A stretch of 64,000 bases of DNA from JAAXHV01 sp965207165 (GCA_965207165.1 OZ242265.1:992001-1056000); one strand, 5' to 3'. Positions 46,377 to 56,059 are shown, counted from the stretch's first letter. The notes: generated by a model not told the origin, from the letters alone. Made by a program: numbers and translations.

Positions 46377-47789
46377 ATGTCTGACATGACGGCAAAAACA
46401 CTGTATGACAAACTGTGGGATGAGCATGTGGTCAATGACTACGAAAATGGAACATCCCTGCTGTATATTGACCGGCAACTGGTCCACGAGGTGACGTCGC
46501 CACAGGCGTTTGAAGGCCTGAGGTTGGCGGGCCGCAAGCCCTGGCGCCGATCAGCCAGTCTCGCGGTGCCCGACCACAACGTGTCCACGCGCAACCGGGA
46601 GGTCATCAACGACCCGGTTTCAAGAGAACAACTGGACGCCCTGGACAGGAACGTGAAGCAATGGCGCATCCCCTATTTTGAACTGCTCGATGAGCGCCAG
46701 GGCATAGTCCATGTTATCGGTCCCGAGCAGGGCGCATGCCTGCCGGGCATGACCGTTGTCTGCGGCGATTCCCACACCACCACCAACGGCGCGCTGGGCG
46801 CCCTGGCGATGGGCATAGGCACATCCGAGGTGGAGCATGTGCTGGCTACCCAGACCCTGCAGACAAAGAAATCAAGGAACATGCGCATAAACGTGGCCGA
46901 CAGGCTCGCGCCGGGCGTCACGGCAAAAGACCTGATCCTGCATATCATCGGGGAAATCGGTACTGCGGGCGGCGTGGGTTATGTGATCGAGTTTGCCGGC
47001 GAGGGTATTTCTGCCTTATCCATGGAAGGACGCATGACTCTGTGCAACATGGCTATTGAAGCCGGCGCCCGTTCGGGCATGGTCGCGGTCGATGACAAGA
47101 CCCTGGACTATGTAAGAGGGCGCCCGTTCGCGCCGGCAGGCAGCGACTGGGAGAAAGCTGTTGCCGTATGGGAAGACCTGCACAGCGACCCGGATGCGGT
47201 TTTTGACAGAACCATCGAATTCGATGCATCCCTGGTATATCCCAGCGTGACCTGGGGCACTTCACCTGAAATGGTGGCGCCAATTCACGGCGCAGTCCCG
47301 GACCCGGAACGTGAAGCCGACCCGGTAAAACGGGAAGGCATGCTGAATGCCCTGGCTTATATGGACCTGCGCCCGGGCACACCCATGCGCGCGATCAGGC
47401 CGGACAACATTTTCATCGGTTCATGCACCAATTCCCGTATCGAAGACCTGAGGGATGCTGCCCGGGTTGTTGCCGGCAAACGACTTTCAGAGAGCGTCAA
47501 ACAGGCGCTGGTGGTGCCGGGCTCAGGCCTGGTCAAGCGCCAGGCCGAGGCAGAAGGGCTGGACAGGGTCTTCTCTGATGCCGGTTTTGAGTGGCGCGAA
47601 CCAGGATGTTCCATGTGCCTGGGCATGAACGAAGACAGGTTGAGCGCGGGTGAACGCTGCGCGTCCACCTCCAACCGTAATTTCGAAGGGCGGCAGGGCG
47701 CAGGAAGCCGTACTCATCTCGTCAGTCCCGCCATGGCCGCCGCTGCCGGCATCGCCGGCCATTTCATTGATGTGCGGGAATTGATATAG
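46377..47789 (+). CDS. leuC: 3-isopropylmalate dehydratase large subunit
   Basis: 470 residues, aconitase family. Cluster Cys residues occur in FIGSCTNSRIEDL and CSMCLGMN; VCGDSHTTTNGALGALAMGIGTSEVEHVLATQ is family-typical (key residues around 129-160). With LeuD it isomerises 2- to 3-isopropylmalate in leucine synthesis. AGG lies 4 bases before ATG 46377. leuA and leuB are not adjacent. Confidence 0.97.
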   Translation: MSDMTAKTLYDKLWDEHVVNDYENGTSLLYIDRQLVHEVTSPQAFEGLRLAGRKPWRRSASLAVPDHNVSTRNREVINDPVSREQLDALDRNVKQWRIPYFELLDERQGIVHVIGPEQGACLPGMTVVCGDSHTTTNGALGALAMGIGTSEVEHVLATQTLQTKKSRNMRINVADRLAPGVTAKDLILHIIGEIGTAGGVGYVIEFAGEGISALSMEGRMTLCNMAIEAGARSGMVAVDDKTLDYVRGRPFAPAGSDWEKAVAVWEDLHSDPDAVFDRTIEFDASLVYPSVTWGTSPEMVAPIHGAVPDPEREADPVKREGMLNALAYMDLRPGTPMRAIRPDNIFIGSCTNSRIEDLRDAARVVAGKRLSESVKQALVVPGSGLVKRQAEAEGLDRVFSDAGFEWREPGCSMCLGMNEDRLSAGERCASTSNRNFEGRQGAGSRTHLVSPAMAAAAGIAGHFIDVRELI

Positions 47790-47802
47790 GCGGGTTATAC
47801 AT

Positions 47803-48453
47803 ATGCAAGCTTTTACCAAGATGAACGGCCTGGTTGCGCCACTGGACAGATCCAATGTCGATACTGACGCCATCATTCCCAAGCAATTCCTGAAGTCCAT
47901 CCATCGCAGCGGGTTTGGGCCGAACCTGTTCGATTCATGGCGTTATCTCGATGCCGGTGAACCCGGACAGGATTGCAGCCTGCGGCCGTTGCGCTCAAAT
48001 TTTGTGCTTAACCTGCCGCGCTACCAGGGTGCGGAAATACTGCTGGCCCGGGACAATTTCGGCTGCGGTTCTTCCAGGGAACATGCGGTCTGGGCCTTGT
48101 ACGAGTACGGTTTCCGTTGCGTTATCGCGCCCAGTTACGGTGACATCTTTTTCACCAACGCAGGCAAGAACGGTTTATTGACCGTTACTCTTCCCGCGCA
48201 AGAGATAGATCAACTGTTCAGGGAGGTCGAAGCGGCCGAGGGATACCGGCTCGAGGTTGACCTGCGCCAACAGTCGGTCACAACGCCTGGCGGCGGGAAG
48301 TTGAGGTTCGATATCGAAACCGCACTCAAAGACAGGCTGTTATCGGGCCAGGATGACATCGGCATCACCCTGGAGGACAGCGGTTTGATTCAGGATTATG
48401 AAACACGCAGGACAAAGGAAAGGCCCTGGCTGTTCACAGATATCGATGTGTAA
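47803..48453 (+). CDS. leuD: 3-isopropylmalate dehydratase small subunit
   Basis: 216 residues, swivelling domain. LDRSNVDTDAIIPKQFLKS and DNFGCGSSREHAVWAL are diagnostic. It starts 13 bp after leuC. It is followed by a thiolase gene 31 bp on, where leuB would be expected. Confidence 0.97.
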   Translation: MQAFTKMNGLVAPLDRSNVDTDAIIPKQFLKSIHRSGFGPNLFDSWRYLDAGEPGQDCSLRPLRSNFVLNLPRYQGAEILLARDNFGCGSSREHAVWALYEYGFRCVIAPSYGDIFFTNAGKNGLLTVTLPAQEIDQLFREVEAAEGYRLEVDLRQQSVTTPGGGKLRFDIETALKDRLLSGQDDIGITLEDSGLIQDYETRRTKERPWLFTDIDV

Positions 48454-48484
48454 CCCATAACATCCATCATCCGAGGTAAATCTG

Positions 48485-49669
48485 ATGAAAGAAGCTGTAA
48501 TCGTGGCTGCCGCGCGCACGCCAATCGGCAGGGCCTGGCGTGGTGCGTTCAATAACACCAAGGCGCCGACCCTGGGTGGCCACGTAATTCGTGCTGCTGT
48601 AGAACGCGCAGGAATAGACGCGCAAGAGGTTGATGATGTCATTATGGGCTGTGCCATGCAGATGGGTACGACCGGGTGGAATATAGGCAGAACGAGCGCA
48701 CTGGCCGCCGGACTCCCGGTGACGACAGGCGCCATGTGCCTGGACCGGCAATGCTCTTCAGGCATGATTGCAATAGCAAACGCCGCAAGGCAAATCATCC
48801 TGGACGGTACAGCCGCAGTTGTCGCGGCAGGCATCGAATCCGTCAGCCTGGTCCAGAACGATGCTTTTGAGCTGATAAGCAAGAATCCGGATGAAGCCGT
48901 TACCCGGATGAGCGCTCATGCCTATATGCCCATGCTGCAGACGGCAGAGACGGTAGCGCGGCGTTACCGGGTAAGCCGGGAAACCCAGGATGAGTATGCG
49001 CTGCAGAGCCAGCAACGCACGGCTGCCGCCCAGGCGAAGGGAAAATTTGACGCTGAACTGGCTCCCATGGAGTCAACGAAAGCGGTGCTGGACAAGGAGA
49101 CCGGGAAAGTCAGTTATAAGGAAGTTGTACTGGAGAAAGATGAGGGCAATCGTCCTGAAACATCCCTGGAAGGACTGCAAAACCTGGCCCCGGTAATCGA
49201 GGGCGGATGTATTACGGCCGGAAACGCCAGCCAGCTATCCGACGGGGCTTCCGCCTGTGTACTGATGGACGGCAGCCTGGCCGAGAAAAAGAACCTCGAA
49301 CCGCTGGGAATCTATCGCGGCCTTGCAGTCTCCGGCCTGGAACCCGATGAAATGGGTATCGGTCCTGTCTACGCCGTGCCAAAATTACTGCAGCAGAACG
49401 GATTGACCATGGACGACATCGACTTATGGGAATTGAATGAAGCCTTTGCCGTGCAGGTAATCTATTGCCGCGACAGGCTGGGCATCCCCAATGACATTCT
49501 CAACGTTAACGGTGGTGCGATTTCCATCGGCCATCCGTACGGCATGTCCGGGAATCGCATGGTGGCACACGCCCTGCTGGAAGGCAGACGCCGCGGCGCA
49601 AAATTCGTTGTCTGCACCATGTGCGTCGGCGGCGGCATGGGTGCCGCCGGCTTGTTTGAAGTGGCCTGA
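48485..49669 (+). CDS. Thiolase (acetyl-CoA C-acyltransferase)
   Basis: 394 residues. The nucleophile Cys is in CLDRQCSSGMIAIANA (about residue 89), NEAFAVQ has the catalytic Asn-Glu, GGAISIGHPYGMSGNRM the His, and CVGGGMGAAGLFE the second Cys. Cleavage of 3-oxoacyl-CoA is favoured, since fatty-acid and PHA genes occur in the window. GAGGTAA precedes the ATG. IGHPYGMSG replaces the usual LGHPLGATG, a variant seen in some paralogues. Confidence 0.92.
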   Translation: MKEAVIVAAARTPIGRAWRGAFNNTKAPTLGGHVIRAAVERAGIDAQEVDDVIMGCAMQMGTTGWNIGRTSALAAGLPVTTGAMCLDRQCSSGMIAIANAARQIILDGTAAVVAAGIESVSLVQNDAFELISKNPDEAVTRMSAHAYMPMLQTAETVARRYRVSRETQDEYALQSQQRTAAAQAKGKFDAELAPMESTKAVLDKETGKVSYKEVVLEKDEGNRPETSLEGLQNLAPVIEGGCITAGNASQLSDGASACVLMDGSLAEKKNLEPLGIYRGLAVSGLEPDEMGIGPVYAVPKLLQQNGLTMDDIDLWELNEAFAVQVIYCRDRLGIPNDILNVNGGAISIGHPYGMSGNRMVAHALLEGRRRGAKFVVCTMCVGGGMGAAGLFEVA

Positions 49670-49783
49670 TCCACATCTCCTTAACCTGAACCCGGGCGGG
49701 TTTACCCGCGTAAGTCAACCTCCTGACCAGTGGCGGATGGAACCAATTCGCTCATCACAAGGTCTAAACAAGTTACTGATAAC

Positions 49784-49812
49784 TTGACAATTTACGCGGA
49801 ATATACTAATAG
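49784..49812 (+). promoter_or_regulatory. Promoter of the toxin-antitoxin pair
   Basis: Perfect -35 TTGACA (49784-49789) and, 17 bp later, a weak -10 TAATAG (49807-49812). A TATACT at 49802 is an alternative with short spacing. The operator palindrome follows at once. Confidence 0.55.
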
Positions 49813-49813
49813 C

Positions 49814-49829
49814 GTACATATTAATGTAC
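49814..49829. promoter_or_regulatory. Operator palindrome for antitoxin autoregulation
   Basis: GTACAT-ATTA-ATGTAC is an exact inverted repeat just downstream of the -10, 14 bp before the antitoxin ATG. It includes the hexamer TGTACA (49825-49830), the core known from yefM-yoeB operators, so binding by the encoded Phd/YefM-type antitoxin is likely. Confidence 0.65.
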
Positions 49830-49842
49830 ATTAAACGCCGCC

Positions 49843-50127
49843 ATGACTGAAAAATATTCAATTGCAGATGCACGTCACAATTTCCCCACACTGGTGCGCG
49901 AGGCTGAAAACGGTAACGTAATAGGCTTGACCCGGCGCGGCAGGTTGGTTGCCATGCTTATCGGAGAGCGGCACTATGAACAACTGGCCTCCAACTACCA
50001 AGGGTTCGCGGAGTCATACCGCAACTTCGCGGTGAACGTTAACCTGGCAAACCTCGATATTGAACCCGACCGGCTGTTCTCATTATCACGCAAAGAACCG
50101 CCTGAACGCATGACGGAAATCCCATGA
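49843..50127 (+). CDS. Phd/YefM-family antitoxin
   Basis: 94 residues. The DNA-binding part YSIADARHNFPTLVREAENG...GLTRRGRLVAMLI is typical Phd/YefM; the rest is a toxin-binding tail. It should neutralise the PIN toxin and repress its own promoter through the palindrome just upstream. The stop overlaps the toxin start by 4 bp. Confidence 0.9.
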   Translation: MTEKYSIADARHNFPTLVREAENGNVIGLTRRGRLVAMLIGERHYEQLASNYQGFAESYRNFAVNVNLANLDIEPDRLFSLSRKEPPERMTEIP

Positions 50128-50537
50128 TAAAGTACGTGCTGGACCTCAGCGTAGTATCGGAACCTCTGAAGGCGAGACCGTCCCAGGGCGTAATGCGCAG
50201 GCTGCACGAGCACGAGGGGGAAATTGCAATTCCTGCTCTGGTCTGGCATGAGTTGCGGTTCGGCAGTTTACGGCTTACCCATTTGCGGCAAAGGGAAGTG
50301 ATAGAACGCTATATCCAGGATGTGATACTGACAAGTTTTCCCGTCCTCGAATACGACCAGAAGGCTGCGGACTGGCATGCCGGCGAACGCGCCCGCCTGG
50401 CAACCCTGGGTCTGACCCCGGCATTCATTACCGGACAAATAGCAGCCATCGCGTTTGTCAACAGGATGGTCCTCGTTACGTTAAACCCGACCGACTTCCG
50501 GGCCTTCAAGGAACTGCAGGTCAGGAACTGGTCCTGA
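50124..50537 (+). CDS. VapC-type PIN-domain toxin, one acidic residue lost
   Basis: 137 residues. The PIN fold is clear: YVLDLSVVSEP at the start (first Asp present, but the usual T-N after it is L-S), WHELRFG (Glu), and LNPTDF (last Asp). The third acidic position, Asp in the usual D-GQIAAIA segment, is Thr here (FITGQIAAIA). VapC toxins cleave tRNA or rRNA using these acids and Mg, so activity may be weak or lost. Confidence 0.85.
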   Translation: MIKYVLDLSVVSEPLKARPSQGVMRRLHEHEGEIAIPALVWHELRFGSLRLTHLRQREVIERYIQDVILTSFPVLEYDQKAADWHAGERARLATLGLTPAFITGQIAAIAFVNRMVLVTLNPTDFRAFKELQVRNWS

Positions 50538-50668
50538 CTTCTGCCCGGGACAGCTTGCGCCGGACTATCCGGCACAACCGGCTGTCCCGGCATAATTTTG
50601 ACAGATCATTCCCTTGGCGCTATGATGCGGCGCACAATCCATTTTAGGTTCGGTAGCGGAGTCACATC

Positions 50669-52444
50669 TTGACCAAAGCACAACAGGACGGACAATCCCT
50701 GGATAAACTTGCCGGTATCATGGCTGATATCGCCGGGCATTATAATGATTTAATACAGGATTACCTGTCACACCAGGGTCAGGCCGGCACTAATCCCGAT
50801 GTAACGGGACTTGGCCGCACATTTCTTGAACTCTCGGCATCTCTCATGCAGAACCCGGGGAAAATCATCGAAGCGCAAACACAGGCCTGGACTGCTTATT
50901 CGAACCTCTGGCTCAACACTGCGAAGACAATGCTGGGCGAGGAAACCAGCCCGGTAAGGGAACCCGGAACAGGGGACCGCCGTTTCAGGCATTCAGCCTG
51001 GGATGAACATCCCTTCTTCAGTTTGATCAAGCAGTCATACCTGGTAACGGCTGATGCCATTCTCTCTGCAGTCTCCGGCGTGGATGATATCGATCAAAAG
51101 ACAGCCGACAAGGCGCAGTTTTATACAAGGCAGTTCGTGGACGCCATGTCGCCGACAAACTTCCTCCTGACCAACCCTGAAGTTCTGGAGGCTACCCTGG
51201 ATTCAAAGGGAGAAAACCTGCTTAAAGGGATGCAGAACTTTATCGATGATATTGACGCGGAAACAGGCCTGTTGCGGATAAAAATGACGGATGAGCAGGC
51301 ATTTGAACCGGGCAGAAATATTGCCGTTACCCCGGGTAAAGTGGTTTTTCAGAACGACCTGTTCCAGTTGCTCCAATACGAACCTTCCACCGGGGAAGCC
51401 TTGCGGAAGCCGCTACTGATCATGCCTCCCTGGATCAACAAGTATTACGTACTTGACCTGCAACCGCAAAATTCCATGATCAAGTGGCTGGTTGAACAGG
51501 GGCACACCGTTTTTGTCATATCCTGGGTTAATCCCGACGAGAAGCTGGCACACAAGGATTTTGAACATTATGTAACGGAAGGGGCGGTTGCAGCCATCGA
51601 TGCGGTGGAACAGGCTACCGGTGAATCCGGGATCAACATAGTCGGTTACTGTATCGGCGGAACGCTGCTGGCAGCAACCCTGGCATACCTGCAGGCAGAC
51701 GGCGACGCACGCGTGGCGTCTGCTACATTTTTTGTTTCATTGATCGATTTTTCAATGCCCGGGGACCTGGGTGTGTTCATTGACGAGCAGCAACTGGAGA
51801 GCCTGGAACAAACCATGAACGAGAGAGGCTACCATGACGGCAAAGAGATGGCCGCCACGTTCAACCTGCTGCGGTCCAATGACCTGATCTGGTCTTTCTA
51901 CGTGCGCAACTACCTCTTGGGCAAGGACCCGTTTCCGTTCGACCTGCTTTACTGGAATGCCGATTCAACCCGGCTTCCGGCCAGGATGCACAGCACCTAC
52001 CTGCGCACCATGTACCTGAAAAATGAATTCAGGGAGCCGGGGGGTCTGAGTATAGCGGGGACGCCAATCGACGTAAGCACAATCCGGGTACCGGCATACT
52101 TTATCTCGACGGAAGAGGATCATATCGCCCCCTGGGAAGGCACCTACCTGGGCGCGCAATTGCTGTCCGGTCCGGTGAAGTTCGTCCTTGGCAAGTCGGG
52201 ACATATTGCCGGCATCATCAACCCGCCTGACGCGCAGAAATACGGCTACTATACCGGGCCGGACGTCAACTGCCCGGCCGCCGAATGGCATGACAACGCG
52301 GAACTGCATCCCGGTTCCTGGTGGCCCGACTGGCAGGCCTGGCTCGAACAGTTTGCCGGCGGGAAAATCCCGGCGCGCAAGCCCGGCGCCAACGGCCGGA
52401 CCGTTATTGAGGACGCCCCCGGCAGCTATATCAAGACACCCTGA
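50669..52444 (+). CDS. phaC: Poly(3-hydroxyalkanoate) synthase, class I-like
   Basis: 591 residues, TTG start with GGAG a few bases before. The lipase-like box GYCIGGT holds the catalytic Cys; the Asp lies in FISTEEDHIAPW and the His in GKSGHIAGIINPP. LLIMPPWINKYYVLDLQP is the conserved N-terminal face of the catalytic domain. It polymerises 3-hydroxyacyl-CoA into storage granules. No phaA, phaB or phasin gene is adjacent, though a thiolase lies 1 kb upstream. Confidence 0.94.
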   Translation: MTKAQQDGQSLDKLAGIMADIAGHYNDLIQDYLSHQGQAGTNPDVTGLGRTFLELSASLMQNPGKIIEAQTQAWTAYSNLWLNTAKTMLGEETSPVREPGTGDRRFRHSAWDEHPFFSLIKQSYLVTADAILSAVSGVDDIDQKTADKAQFYTRQFVDAMSPTNFLLTNPEVLEATLDSKGENLLKGMQNFIDDIDAETGLLRIKMTDEQAFEPGRNIAVTPGKVVFQNDLFQLLQYEPSTGEALRKPLLIMPPWINKYYVLDLQPQNSMIKWLVEQGHTVFVISWVNPDEKLAHKDFEHYVTEGAVAAIDAVEQATGESGINIVGYCIGGTLLAATLAYLQADGDARVASATFFVSLIDFSMPGDLGVFIDEQQLESLEQTMNERGYHDGKEMAATFNLLRSNDLIWSFYVRNYLLGKDPFPFDLLYWNADSTRLPARMHSTYLRTMYLKNEFREPGGLSIAGTPIDVSTIRVPAYFISTEEDHIAPWEGTYLGAQLLSGPVKFVLGKSGHIAGIINPPDAQKYGYYTGPDVNCPAAEWHDNAELHPGSWWPDWQAWLEQFAGGKIPARKPGANGRTVIEDAPGSYIKTP

Positions 52445-52457
52445 AGGTGGAACGCCA

Positions 52458-53183
52458 CTAGGCGGTTACCCGTACCGGCAAGCTTTTATCAAGCCTGACT
52501 TCCTCCGGGGTGACATCAGCACGCCACGCTATCGCTTCAACTCCCGCATCGATCACCTGCCGCAGCGTGTTACCGTACTTACTGTCAATGGTATCGGCCG
52601 GCCTGACTTCGGACACGTCTTTTCTTTGTACACAAAACAGGATGATGCCGCGTTTTCCTGCAGCCACTACCTCTGCCAGTTCCCGCAGGTGTTTACTGCC
52701 GCGCGCGCTGACCGCGTCAGGGAAGTAACCGGTGCCGTCCTGCGCCAGGGTTACGTTTTTCACCTCGACGTAACAGGCCGGTTTGCCGGCGTCCTCCAGC
52801 AACAGGTCGATACGGCTGTTTTCGGCTCCGTAGCGGACTTCCCGGCGTATACCGTCATATCCCTGCAATTCTTTTATCACGCCATTCCTGATCCCTTCTT
52901 CCACCAGTTTGTTGGGTAATACCGTATTGATGCCGACGAGGATTCCCGGCGCCGCTTCCACCAGTTCCCAACTCAGTGGATATTTTCGCTCCGGGTTCCC
53001 GGAATCGGATAACCAGACCCGGGAACCGGGTTCGCAACAGCCAAGCATGGACCCGGTATTGGGGGTGTGCGCCGTAATGACCCGTCCATCGTCCAGTTCG
53101 ATGTCGGCCAGGAAGCGTTTATACCGTTTTATCAGACTACCGGGGATCAATGCCTGTGCAAACTTCATTTTATTGTTTGTCAA
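52458..53183 (-). CDS. sfsA: SfsA family protein (sugar fermentation stimulation)
   Basis: 241 residues. KRFLADIELDDGRVITAHTPNTGSML (N-terminal OB-like domain) and CYVEVKNVTL, FPDAVSARGSKHL (nuclease-like C-terminal domain with D/E-x-K) are typical of SfsA, a DNA-binding or nuclease-like protein of uncertain role. It converges on phaC with 13 bp between. Confidence 0.92.
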   Translation of the reverse strand: MTNNKMKFAQALIPGSLIKRYKRFLADIELDDGRVITAHTPNTGSMLGCCEPGSRVWLSDSGNPERKYPLSWELVEAAPGILVGINTVLPNKLVEEGIRNGVIKELQGYDGIRREVRYGAENSRIDLLLEDAGKPACYVEVKNVTLAQDGTGYFPDAVSARGSKHLRELAEVVAAGKRGIILFCVQRKDVSEVRPADTIDSKYGNTLRQVIDAGVEAIAWRADVTPEEVRLDKSLPVRVTA

Positions 53184-53256
53184 TTATTGTATTTCAGTGT
53201 TTGGTGGATGGTAGTTTATAGTAGTGGGCCAAATTACTGAAAACCAGCAACCGAAA

Positions 53257-53901
53257 ATGAAGGTAACGATAATTCCCGTAACGCCGTTTCAGCAGAATTC
53301 CACTATCCTGCGCTGTGAACACACAAACCGGGCAGCTATCGTTGACCCCGGCGGTGATCTGGACCGGATTATGGATCAGGTAGAGGCGTTGGATACGATA
53401 CCCGAAAAGATACTGGTCACCCACGCGCATATCGACCATGCCGGCGGTGTGGCTGAACTGTCTGCAACGACGGGATTGCCGGTCGAAGGACCGCACCGGG
53501 AAGACGGGTTCTGGATTGACTTGCTGGAAGAGCAGGGCGCCATGTTCGACTTTCCCGCATCGTCCCCGTTTACTCCCGACCGGTGGCTCGAAGACGGAGA
53601 TATCGTCACGCTGGGGGAGGTCCGCATGGAGGTGCGCCATTGTCCGGGGCATACTCCCGGACATATCATTTTCCATGAGCCCGTATCAAATATCGCCATC
53701 GTAGGAGACGTTTTGTTCAACGGCTCCATCGGCCGCACTGATTTCCCCCGCGGTGATTATTCAACCCTGATTAAATCCATAAAAACCCGCCTCTGGCCGC
53801 TGGGAAATGATGTACAATTCGTTCCCGGGCACGGCCCCGTTTCTACTATCGGCCATGAAAGAAAAACTAATCCTTTCGTCGGCGATCATGTAGGGCATTA
53901 A
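53257..53901 (+). CDS. MBL-fold metallo-hydrolase (GloB-like, YcbL type)
   Basis: 214 residues from ATG 53257 (MKVTIIPVTPFQQN); GTG 53224 is an alternative. Zinc motifs THAHIDHAGG (HxHxDH), HCPGHTPGH, VGDVLFNGSIGRTDFPRGD and FVPGHGP are complete. It belongs with small glyoxalase II-like thioesterases of the YcbL group. It is followed 28 bp later by a GST, consistent with thiol metabolism. Confidence 0.9.
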   Translation: MKVTIIPVTPFQQNSTILRCEHTNRAAIVDPGGDLDRIMDQVEALDTIPEKILVTHAHIDHAGGVAELSATTGLPVEGPHREDGFWIDLLEEQGAMFDFPASSPFTPDRWLEDGDIVTLGEVRMEVRHCPGHTPGHIIFHEPVSNIAIVGDVLFNGSIGRTDFPRGDYSTLIKSIKTRLWPLGNDVQFVPGHGPVSTIGHERKTNPFVGDHVGH

Positions 53902-53929
53902 AAACACATAACCAAGGAGACGTAATAAA

Positions 53930-54568
53930 ATGAAATTATATGTATTCCCACCATCACCCAATTCATTACGCTGCCAGGCGGTTGCCAACCAACTGGATAT
54001 TGAACTGGAGTTAATTCCCATAGATTTCGGTAACCCGGCACAGACTGAAGCTGGATTCAAGGAGTTATACGCAGCAAATCCCAACCACAAGATCCCGACA
54101 CTGGTTGACGGAGATTATGTGCTTTGGGAATCCGGCGCCATCATGCTGTACCTGAGCCGGATACAACCTGACAATGATTTGGTTCCGGATAATTTACAGG
54201 ACCGAGCCAGTATGGCTCAGTGGTCATACTGGAGCGCATCACACTGGGGAGTTACATGTACCCTCTTTATCTTTGAAAACGTGGTAAAGAAAATCATGAA
54301 TATCGGTGAGCCCGACCCCGCGCAACTGGCAAAGGGCGAAGAAGAATTCAACCGTTTCGGCACGGTATTGAACGATCATCTTACAGGTCGCGATACGCTG
54401 GTGGGCAACTCGGTAACCCTTGCCGACCACACTGTCGCGTCATGGCTGATACACGCGGAAATGGCCGGTTTACCGCTGGATGGTTTTACGGAAATCAAAC
54501 GCTGGTCGGGGGGGATCCTCGGTTCGGCAGCCTGGCAGAAAGCCCTGGCAACGATACCCGGAGCCTAG
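53930..54568 (+). CDS. Glutathione S-transferase family protein
   Basis: 212 residues. Thioredoxin-like N-terminus with PPSPNSLRCQAVANQL (Ser near residue 9-12), NHKIPTLVDG (cis-Pro) and LWESGAIMLYL (Glu-Ser). The C-terminal domain has SVTLADHTVASWL. AAGGAG precedes the ATG. Lies downstream of the MBL hydrolase, probably in the same transcript. Confidence 0.9.
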   Translation: MKLYVFPPSPNSLRCQAVANQLDIELELIPIDFGNPAQTEAGFKELYAANPNHKIPTLVDGDYVLWESGAIMLYLSRIQPDNDLVPDNLQDRASMAQWSYWSASHWGVTCTLFIFENVVKKIMNIGEPDPAQLAKGEEEFNRFGTVLNDHLTGRDTLVGNSVTLADHTVASWLIHAEMAGLPLDGFTEIKRWSGGILGSAAWQKALATIPGA

Positions 54569-54676
54569 TCCAGCGTCGGTATCATTATGATGATTGAGTG
54601 ATATATCCCTGGATTGCCCGCCTTTCCGCGTTTTGCTCCGGAAAGCTCGTCGATCCGGGGACTACCGGCGCTACCC

Positions 54677-56059
54677 TCAGTTGGGGAGACTCTGGTCCGT
54701 CAGGCGCTTGTTGAGGATTTGCCTGTACTCTTCTTCAAAAAAGAATTGATCCTGGCCAAAAGCAGGCTTCAGGTCATCCAGCCAGGTCGCGCTTTCATCA
54801 AAACCTGCAAAGAAAGGCTGCCGGGTCCAGTTCTCATTACGTCCCTGCAGGAAGCGCAGCAGAAAGACTTTCTCATTATTAATTTCAGTCACACCCTGTA
54901 CCTGCACCTTGCCTGGGGATGCGCTCATCGAAGGTCCGCGGACCGTCCGGGCGAGGCCTGATACGGATTGATAAGCCTGCTGGAACACATCCAGGGCACG
55001 CGCCAGCGGCACCTCGAAATAACGCCGCGCGCCGGTGTCACGCTCAACAAACATATAATACGGGATCAAGCCCAGCCTGACCTGCTCACGCCACATCCTC
55101 GACCATATCGCCGGGTCGTTATTGATCTTGTCCAGCAACGGCCCCTGGCAACGAATTTCCGCACCGGTTGCGCGGATACGCCGGATGGCGCGCCGGGTCA
55201 TGTTCGCCTCAAGTTCTCTCCAATGGTTGAAATGGGCCATGAATGCCACATGCTTGCCTGCTTTGGTCAGTTTTTCCAGTAAACGCAACAGGTCGTCAGC
55301 GTCGTTATCAGTAACAAACCGGTGTGGCCAGTAAGTCAACGACTTGCTGCCTATACGCACGGTCTGGACATGGTCAAGGCTACGGTCGAGCAGGGGTTCA
55401 AGATAATATTGGAGGTGGTTTGTCTTCATTACCATGGGGTCACCCCCGGTAAGAAGCAGGTCGGATACTTCCTTGTGCTGTTTCAGGTAAGCATATAGTC
55501 CGTCGACTTCGCCGGATGAAAAGCGCAGCGATTTATCGCCGACGAACTGTGCCCAGCGGAAACAGAAGGTACAGTAGGAATGGCACACCTGGCCCTGGGA
55601 CGGAAAAAACAGGACTGTCTCATTGTACTTGTGCTGCATGCCGGACAACTGTTCGTTATCCATAACAGGCACGTTCAACTCCATCTGGCCGGCAGGATGA
55701 GGATTGAGATCGTTGCGCAGCTCAGTAGCGAGGGCCTGGATGGTCCTGGCATCCGCGCCTGAACCCATCAGGTCAGCCATCCTGCTGAATGCCTCCGGTT
55801 TCAGCATATCCCGCTGGGGGAAAGTCAGGATGAACATGGGGTCATTCTCGGCATTCTCCCAGTCGATAAGCTGGTCGAGAACGTACTGGTTGACCCGGAA
55901 CGGCAATATTTTGGCAACTACCCGGATGTCATTCCGTAACTGGTTCGGCAGGGTATCCAGGTGAACTATCTTATCCAGGTGCTTTTCGGTGTAAACCTTG
56001 AACTTTGAACTCGGGACGAGTTCAGGCCTTCGTGCATAAGCAGCATAATTCAATGACAC
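54677..56059 (-). CDS. KamA-family radical SAM protein (lysine 2,3-aminomutase-like)
   Basis: 460 residues. The radical SAM cluster motif is CHSYCTFCFRW (C-x3-C-x2-C, about residues 159-166), then LLTGGDPMVMKTNHLQYYLEPL, the GGDP loop, and YYMFVERDTGA. It is longer than EpmB (about 340 residues), the EF-P lysine mutase, and belongs to the longer KamA-like group whose substrates are often unknown; it also lacks a typical C-terminal zinc Cys set. No neighbouring gene reveals the substrate. Confidence 0.82.
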   Translation of the reverse strand: MSLNYAAYARRPELVPSSKFKVYTEKHLDKIVHLDTLPNQLRNDIRVVAKILPFRVNQYVLDQLIDWENAENDPMFILTFPQRDMLKPEAFSRMADLMGSGADARTIQALATELRNDLNPHPAGQMELNVPVMDNEQLSGMQHKYNETVLFFPSQGQVCHSYCTFCFRWAQFVGDKSLRFSSGEVDGLYAYLKQHKEVSDLLLTGGDPMVMKTNHLQYYLEPLLDRSLDHVQTVRIGSKSLTYWPHRFVTDNDADDLLRLLEKLTKAGKHVAFMAHFNHWRELEANMTRRAIRRIRATGAEIRCQGPLLDKINNDPAIWSRMWREQVRLGLIPYYMFVERDTGARRYFEVPLARALDVFQQAYQSVSGLARTVRGPSMSASPGKVQVQGVTEINNEKVFLLRFLQGRNENWTRQPFFAGFDESATWLDDLKPAFGQDQFFFEEEYRQILNKRLTDQSLPN

